NCBI GenBank assembly: GCA_001557035.1 | Contig: LSKJ01000871.1 | Span: 1-9,855 of the forward strand | DNA from: Rhodospirillaceae bacterium CCH5-H10 | GTDB lineage: Bacteria; Pseudomonadota; Alphaproteobacteria; Reyranellales; Reyranellaceae | Direction: 5' to 3' | Length of the DNA: 9,855 nt | In this document: in pieces, positions 6,657-9,855 of the stretch | Numbering within the stretch: the first letter of the stretch is position 1 | Layout: every line of letters begins with the position of its first letter | Notes under the pieces: model-generated | The model's input: only the letters and a program-made list of their open reading frames with translations | Told to the model about the DNA's origin: nothing | Databases searched by the model: none | Position numbers and translations under genes: made by a program

Positions 6657-6683
6657 TGTCGGCAGGCAGCCTGCCCGTACGTC
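6657..6683 (+). promoter_or_regulatory. Probable ECF42-type promoter of the YCII-sigma operon
   Basis: TGTCGG (6657-6662), 17 bases, then CGTC (6680-6683), continuing CTGGG. This fits the ECF42 promoter pattern TGTCGA / CG(A/T)C that I recall from work on Streptomyces venezuelae. The same hexamer, spacing and CGTCCT recur before the VOC gene at 8360. Transcription would begin near 6690, leaving a leader of about 20 bases that contains GAGGG (6694-6698), 11 bases before the YCII ATG. It implies that the sigma factor activates its own operon. Confidence 0.65.
6661..6675. repeat. Perfect 6-bp inverted repeat in the promoter spacer
   Basis: GGCAGG-CAG-CCTGCC lies almost entirely within the 17-base spacer of the proposed promoter and overlaps the last two bases of its -35 element. 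The matching promoter of the VOC gene lacks it, so it is not part of the sigma-factor recognition pattern. It could be an operator specific to this operon, or a chance palindrome. Confidence 0.55.
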
Positions 6684-6709
6684 CTGGGTAACAGAGGGAC
6701 CGCAGACCC

Positions 6710-7099
6710 ATGCTCTACGCCATTCTTTGCTACAATTCCGAGGAAGCCGTCGGCGCCTGGTCCAAGGACTATCACGACCAGACGATGACCCGGCTCTACG
6801 CCGTCAACGACAAGCTCGCCAAGGAAGGCCGGCTGGGGCCGGTGGCCCGGCTTCTGCCGACCACGGCCGCCACGACCTTGCGCAAGGGGCGCGAGGAGAT
6901 GGTGATCGACGGGCCGTTCGCCGAGACCAAGGAGCAGCTTCTCGGCTTCTACGTCATCGACTGCGCCTCGCTCGAGGCTGCAATCGACACGGCGAAGGAG
7001 CTGGCCAAGGCCAATCCGGGCACCGGCAGCTATGAGATCCGCCCGGTCGCCGAGTTCCATCCCAGCCAGCTTCCCGACCAGAAGAAGCCCGCCGCATGA
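6710..7099 (+). CDS. YCII-related / DGPF-domain protein
   Basis: A 129-aa cytoplasmic protein of the YCII-like (DGPF) family, known for its genetic linkage to ECF42 sigma factors; its biochemical role is unknown. The hallmark DGPFAETKEQLLGFYVID spans residues 67-84, preceded by TTLRKGREEMVI. The N-terminus MLYAILCYNSEEA and the C-terminal YEIRPV (108-113) are typical of the ferredoxin-like fold. His22 is the only histidine near the position of the family's putative catalytic His. It overlaps the sigma-factor gene by ATGA, so the two are translationally coupled. A GAGGG site lies 11 bases before the ATG, and the proposed ECF42 promoter lies just upstream. Confidence 0.92.
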   Translation: MLYAILCYNSEEAVGAWSKDYHDQTMTRLYAVNDKLAKEGRLGPVARLLPTTAATTLRKGREEMVIDGPFAETKEQLLGFYVIDCASLEAAIDTAKELAKANPGTGSYEIRPVAEFHPSQLPDQKKPAA

Positions 7100-8340
7100 C
7101 CGATCTCGGCTGGATCGATCCGGTTCTCGGCGCAGCGCGACCCCAGGTCATGGGGGCGCTGCTGCGGTATTTCCGGAATCTCGATACGGCCGAGGAAGCC
7201 TTCCAGGAAGCCTGCCTGCGCGCGCTGAAGAACTGGCCGCAGAACGGCCCGCCGCGCGATCCGGCCGCCTGGCTGATCCTGGTCGGCCGCAACGCTGCGA
7301 TGGACCAGGTGCGGCGGCAAACGCGGATGACGGAGCTGCCCGACGAGGCGGTGCTTTCGGACCTCGACGATGCCGAGGCATCGCTGGCCGACCGGCTCGA
7401 CGGCGAGCACTACAAGGACGACATCCTCCGCCTGCTGTTCGTCTGCTGCCATCCCGACCTGCCGGCCACGCAGCAGATCGCGCTGGCGTTGCGTATCGTC
7501 TGCGGCCTGTCGGTGAAGCAGATCGCGCAGGCATTCCTCGTCGGCGAAGCCGCCATGGAGCAGCGGATCACGCGCGCCAAGACGCGCATCGGGGCGGCCG
7601 GCATCGCCTTCGAGACACCGGGAGCGCCCGAGCGTGCGGAACGACTCGCTGTCGTGGCCGCCATGATCTACCTGCTGTTCAATGAGGGCTATTCCTCCAG
7701 CAGCAGCCAGGAAGCCGAGGCGCGCAAGCCGCTGGCCGAGGAAGCGATCTGGCTCTCGCGTCTTCTGCTGCGATTGTTTCCCATGGAGCCGGAAATCATG
7801 GGCCTCATGGCGCTGATGCTCTTGCAGCGTGCACGGGCAAAGGCGCGCTTCGACGAAAGCGGCAACGTCGTGCTGCTGGAAGACCAGGACCGCGGCCTGT
7901 GGAGCCAGCCGCGCATCGCCGAAGGCCTGGCGCTGATCGACAAGGCGATGCGCCATCGCCAGCCGGGCCCCTATCAGATCCAGGCGGCCATTGCCGCCCT
8001 GCACGCGCGGGCGACGCGCGCGGCCGACACGGATTGGGCCCAGATCGACCTGCTCTATGCCAACCTCGAACGGCTGCAGCCTTCGCCCGTCGTGACGCTC
8101 AACCGCGCCGTGGCGGTCTCCAAGGTCAAGGGAGCGCAGGCCGCGCTGGACATGATCGAGCCGCTGGGCGAGCGGCTGCGGGGCTATTTCTACTTCCACG
8201 GCGTGAAGGGCGCGCTGCTCGAGAAGCTCGAACGGCCGGACGAGGCCCGCAAGGCTTTCGGCCAGGCGATCGCGCTCGCCAACACGCCGGCGGAGGCCGC
8301 GCACATCCGCCAGCATCTCGACCGCCTCTCCGCCGGCTGA
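7096..8340 (+). CDS. ECF42-type RNA polymerase sigma factor with long C-terminal extension
   Basis: A 414-aa extracytoplasmic-function sigma factor, about twice the usual ECF length. Residues 15-77 form region 2 (TAEEAFQEACLRALKNWP, then AAWLILVGRNAAMDQVRR). Residues 105-166 form region 4 with the helix-turn-helix at LSVKQIAQAFLVGEAAMEQR. Family hallmarks are LLFVCCHPDL (113-122), IYLLFNEGYSSS (191-202), GPYQIQAAIAALHA (291-304) and PSPVVTLNRAVAV (329-341). The extension from about 185 to 414 is helical and TPR-like; in ECF42 proteins it is reported to be needed for activity and may replace an anti-sigma factor (from memory). No anti-sigma gene or transmembrane regulator is adjacent. The ATG overlaps the stop of the YCII-domain gene. 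Matching promoter elements before that gene and the VOC gene suggest its likely targets. The inducing signal is unknown. Confidence 0.94.
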   Translation: MTDLGWIDPVLGAARPQVMGALLRYFRNLDTAEEAFQEACLRALKNWPQNGPPRDPAAWLILVGRNAAMDQVRRQTRMTELPDEAVLSDLDDAEASLADRLDGEHYKDDILRLLFVCCHPDLPATQQIALALRIVCGLSVKQIAQAFLVGEAAMEQRITRAKTRIGAAGIAFETPGAPERAERLAVVAAMIYLLFNEGYSSSSSQEAEARKPLAEEAIWLSRLLLRLFPMEPEIMGLMALMLLQRARAKARFDESGNVVLLEDQDRGLWSQPRIAEGLALIDKAMRHRQPGPYQIQAAIAALHARATRAADTDWAQIDLLYANLERLQPSPVVTLNRAVAVSKVKGAQAALDMIEPLGERLRGYFYFHGVKGALLEKLERPDEARKAFGQAIALANTPAEAAHIRQHLDRLSAG

Positions 8341-8359
8341 ATAAAAATCGCGACGGCGA

Positions 8360-8386
8360 TGTCGGGAGGGGAACGCGCCGTTCGTC
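8360..8386 (+). promoter_or_regulatory. Probable ECF42-type promoter of the VOC gene
   Basis: TGTCGG (8360-8365), a 17-base spacer, then CGTC (8383-8386), continuing CTCGGG. The hexamer, spacing and CGTCCT-N-GG are shared with the element before the YCII-sigma operon, while the spacers differ. Transcription would begin near 8393-8396, about 25 bases before the ATG at 8419, with AAGGAG in the leader. This rules against the in-frame ATG at 8358-8360 as the start of the VOC gene. Confidence 0.65.
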
Positions 8387-8406
8387 CTCGGGATACACCA
8401 TCAGCC

Positions 8407-8412
8407 AAGGAG
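8407..8412 (+). promoter_or_regulatory. Strong Shine-Dalgarno site of the VOC gene
   Basis: AAGGAG lies 6 bases before the ATG at 8419. It is the best ribosome binding site in the window and decides between the two in-frame starts. Confidence 0.8.
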
Positions 8413-8418
8413 ACTGTC

Positions 8419-8826
8419 ATGACCGCACCCCAGCAGCCGCCCGTCCTCGGCGGCCCCTGCCCCTATCTCTCGGTCAGCGATGCCGGCAAGGCCGCGGACT
8501 TCTACGCGAAGGCCTTCGACGCCACGGAAGTGATGCGCATGCCGCCCGACGACAAGGGCCGCCACATGCACATCCATCTGGTGATCAACGGCGGCTCGCT
8601 GATGCTGGCCGACCCATTTCCCGAGCACGGCGCGCCGCTGGAGAAGCCGGCCGGCTTCATGCTCCACCTCCAGGTCGAGGATGTCGACGCGGCCTTCGAC
8701 AAGGCCGTGAAGGCCGGCGCCACGGTGGCCATGCCGGTGCAGGACATGTTCTGGGGCGACCGCTACGGCCAGCTGCGCGATCCCTTCGGCGTGATGTGGA
8801 CAATGGGTGCGCGCATCAAGGCCTGA
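8419..8826 (+). CDS. VOC-family (glyoxalase/PhnB-like) protein
   Basis: A 135-aa vicinal-oxygen-chelate protein of the PhnB/glyoxalase-like group, with two beta-alpha-beta-beta-beta modules. Visible elements: PYLSVSDAGKAADFYAKAFD (15-34) opens the first module; MHIHLVINGGSLMLAD (50-65) closes it. The second has FMLHLQVEDVDAAFDKAVKAG (80-100) and ends with FWGDRYGQLRDPFGVMWTM (111-129), typical of the group. His51 or His53 could supply a metal ligand, but no catalytic assignment is possible; relatives include lyases, dioxygenases, bleomycin-type resistance proteins and proteins of unknown role. A strong ribosome binding site fixes the start. It lies 78 bp after the sigma-factor gene behind its own ECF42-like promoter, which suggests it belongs to that sigma factor's regulon. 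It converges on the histidine kinase gene, 21 bp away. Confidence 0.9.
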   Translation: MTAPQQPPVLGGPCPYLSVSDAGKAADFYAKAFDATEVMRMPPDDKGRHMHIHLVINGGSLMLADPFPEHGAPLEKPAGFMLHLQVEDVDAAFDKAVKAGATVAMPVQDMFWGDRYGQLRDPFGVMWTMGARIKA

Positions 8827-8847
8827 CGCCGGCCGGCCGCACGATCT

Positions 8848-9855
8848 TCAGCCGAGCAGGCCCTGGATCTGCTCGGCGAGTTGCATCTGCTGATAGGGCT
8901 TGTTGAGGCGCGGCAGCTCGAAGCCGCTCCTGGTGGGCAGGTCGGCATAGCCGGTCGCCAGCAGGATCGGCAGGCCGGGCCGGAGCGCGCGCGCCTTCTC
9001 GGCGAGCTGCAGGCCGGTCATGCCGGGCATGGCATAGTCGGTGATCATCATGTCGATCGGCTCGCCGGCGCGCAGCACGTCGAGTGCCTCCGCGCCCGAG
9101 GAAGCCGTGACGACCGTGTGGCCGAGATCCTCCAGCAACGACGTCGTGCTGAGGCTGATCAGGACATCGTCGTCGACGAAGAGCAGCTTCGCCGCCTTCC
9201 GTGCATCCGTTGCACCGTTTGCCACGGGCAGTGGCGCCGCTTCGGCCGCGCCTTCGGCCACCGGCAACCACAGTTCGGCGCGTGTTCCCCGACCGGGCGT
9301 GCTGTGCAGGCGCAACGTCCCTTTGAGCTGTTGCGCCAGGCCATGGATCATCGACAGGCCCAATCCGGTCCCCTTGCCGACATCCTTTGTGGAGAAAAAG
9401 GGCTCGATCGCCTTGCGAAGCGTTTCCTCGTCCATGCCCGAGCCCGTATCCGCGACGACCACTCTCACGTAACGTCCGGCCGCCAGATCGCGCGCCGCGT
9501 CGGTCTCGGCGACGTCGAGCGCAAGCGTCAAGGTGCCGCCGTCAGGCATTGCGTCGCGACTGTTGACCGCGAGATTGAGCAGGGCCAGTTCGAGCTGGTT
9601 GGCATCGACAAGGGCCGCCGGTAATCCCGACGGAAGATCCTGAACCATCGTGACCGACGGGCCGAGCGAGCGGCGAAGAAGGTCGTCCATGCCACGGATG
9701 AGTGCGGCGATGTCCACCGGCCTGACATCGAGTGCCTGATGCCGTGCAAAGGCCAGCAACCGCTGCGTCAGGGCTGCGCCGCGCTGGGCGCCCTGCATGG
9801 CGCCATCGATGAGACGGTCGCTGGCCGGATTGGCGGGCACCCGCTTGCGCAACAG
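8848..9855 (-). CDS. Hybrid histidine kinase, C-terminal part (HATPase plus receiver; 5' end outside window)
   Basis: The C-terminal 335 residues of a hybrid sensor kinase; the frame is still open at the window edge (LLRKRVPANP), so the sensor domain and phosphoacceptor His box lie outside. Counting from the residue at 9852, GAQRGAALTQRLLAFAR (21-37) is the second DHp helix. The HATPase follows: N box LLNLAVNSRDAMPDGG (91-106), G1 VADTGSGM (133-140), F box EPFFSTK (150-156) and G2 GKGTGLGLSM (159-168). After a linker comes a receiver domain: acidic VDDD (226-229), phosphoacceptor Asp272 in MMITDYAMPGMTG, Thr300 in LLATGYAD and Lys318 in LNKPY. All catalytic residues visible are intact. The product passes phosphate from the His to its own receiver and perhaps to a separate regulator. 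The codon at 9852 is TTG inside the frame, not a start. The signal is unknown, as the sensor is missing. Confidence 0.93.
   Translation of the reverse strand: MLRKRVPANPASDRLIDGAMQGAQRGAALTQRLLAFARHQALDVRPVDIAALIRGMDDLLRRSLGPSVTMVQDLPSGLPAALVDANQLELALLNLAVNSRDAMPDGGTLTLALDVAETDAARDLAAGRYVRVVVADTGSGMDEETLRKAIEPFFSTKDVGKGTGLGLSMIHGLAQQLKGTLRLHSTPGRGTRAELWLPVAEGAAEAAPLPVANGATDARKAAKLLFVDDDVLISLSTTSLLEDLGHTVVTASSGAEALDVLRAGEPIDMMITDYAMPGMTGLQLAEKARALRPGLPILLATGYADLPTRSGFELPRLNKPYQQMQLAEQIQGLLG

Noticed and set aside
5762..7060. 432-codon minus-strand open frame opposite the phosphoesterase and YCII genes
   Set aside because: Shadow of two recognised genes; no family motif, low-complexity composition, no ribosome binding site.
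7030..8316. 428-codon minus-strand open frame opposite the sigma factor gene
   Set aside because: Antisense to an unambiguous ECF42 sigma factor; no recognisable domain.
8359..8418. Earlier in-frame start for the VOC protein (MSGGERAV...)
   Set aside because: It would start within the proposed promoter; AAGGAG 6 bases before the ATG at 8419 and the family's usual N-terminus favour the later start.
9850..9852. TTG at the right edge as the start of the kinase gene
   Set aside because: The frame is open beyond it, and the visible protein lacks the DHp phosphoacceptor His that must precede the HATPase domain.
1..9855. CRISPR arrays, tRNA or rRNA genes, insertion sequences, prophage genes
   Set aside because: No regularly spaced repeats, cloverleaf-like segments, transposase or integrase motifs were seen on either strand.

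Overview
The window is GC-rich chromosomal DNA, packed with genes on both strands, in a style typical of Alphaproteobacteria. Three things point there: an intracellular PHB depolymerase, an inverted pair of a dispersed palindromic element whose core resembles repeats common in alphaproteobacterial genomes, and a hybrid histidine kinase of a type frequent in that class. I cannot name the genus. There are no tRNAs, rRNAs, CRISPR arrays, transposases or phage genes. Ten genes are present, eight of them complete; the two at the edges are cut by the window ends.

Left part (1-3604). The C-terminal part of an amidase-signature hydrolase (+) ends at 998. It converges on a minus-strand pair: an NDH-2-like FAD/NAD(P) oxidoreductase (1769-2959) followed 10 bp later by a flavin-reductase-like FMN protein (1123-1758). 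A large imperfect inverted repeat (1008-1107) fills the gap between the convergent ends. Divergent from the pair is a membrane-anchored SCO1/SenC copper chaperone for cytochrome oxidase (3026-3604), so two respiratory or redox functions share a short control region.

Middle part (3605-6634). Three plus-strand genes follow: an intracellular PHB depolymerase with a Cys-Asp-His triad (phaZ), a small MscS-type mechanosensitive channel, and a PPP-family metallophosphoesterase in which the second Asp of GDxxDRG is Asn. None has a convincing Shine-Dalgarno site. phaZ has a good sigma-70-like promoter so close to its ATG that the mRNA may be leaderless, and a TGC/GCA element just upstream that could be a PhaR operator.

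Right part (6635-9855). A YCII/DGPF-domain protein gene overlaps by 4 bp (ATGA) a 414-aa ECF sigma factor with a long helical C-terminal extension, the ECF42 architecture. A VOC/glyoxalase-like gene follows. The clearest regulatory signal in the window is here: the bipartite element TGTCGG-N17-CGTCCT-N-GG occurs upstream of the YCII-sigma operon (6657) and again upstream of the VOC gene (8360), with identical spacing. It matches the ECF42 promoter pattern as I recall it. The simplest reading is an autoregulated ECF42 sigma factor that also drives the adjacent VOC gene, with no anti-sigma factor nearby. The window closes with the C-terminal part of a hybrid histidine kinase (minus strand: HATPase plus receiver), convergent with the VOC gene.
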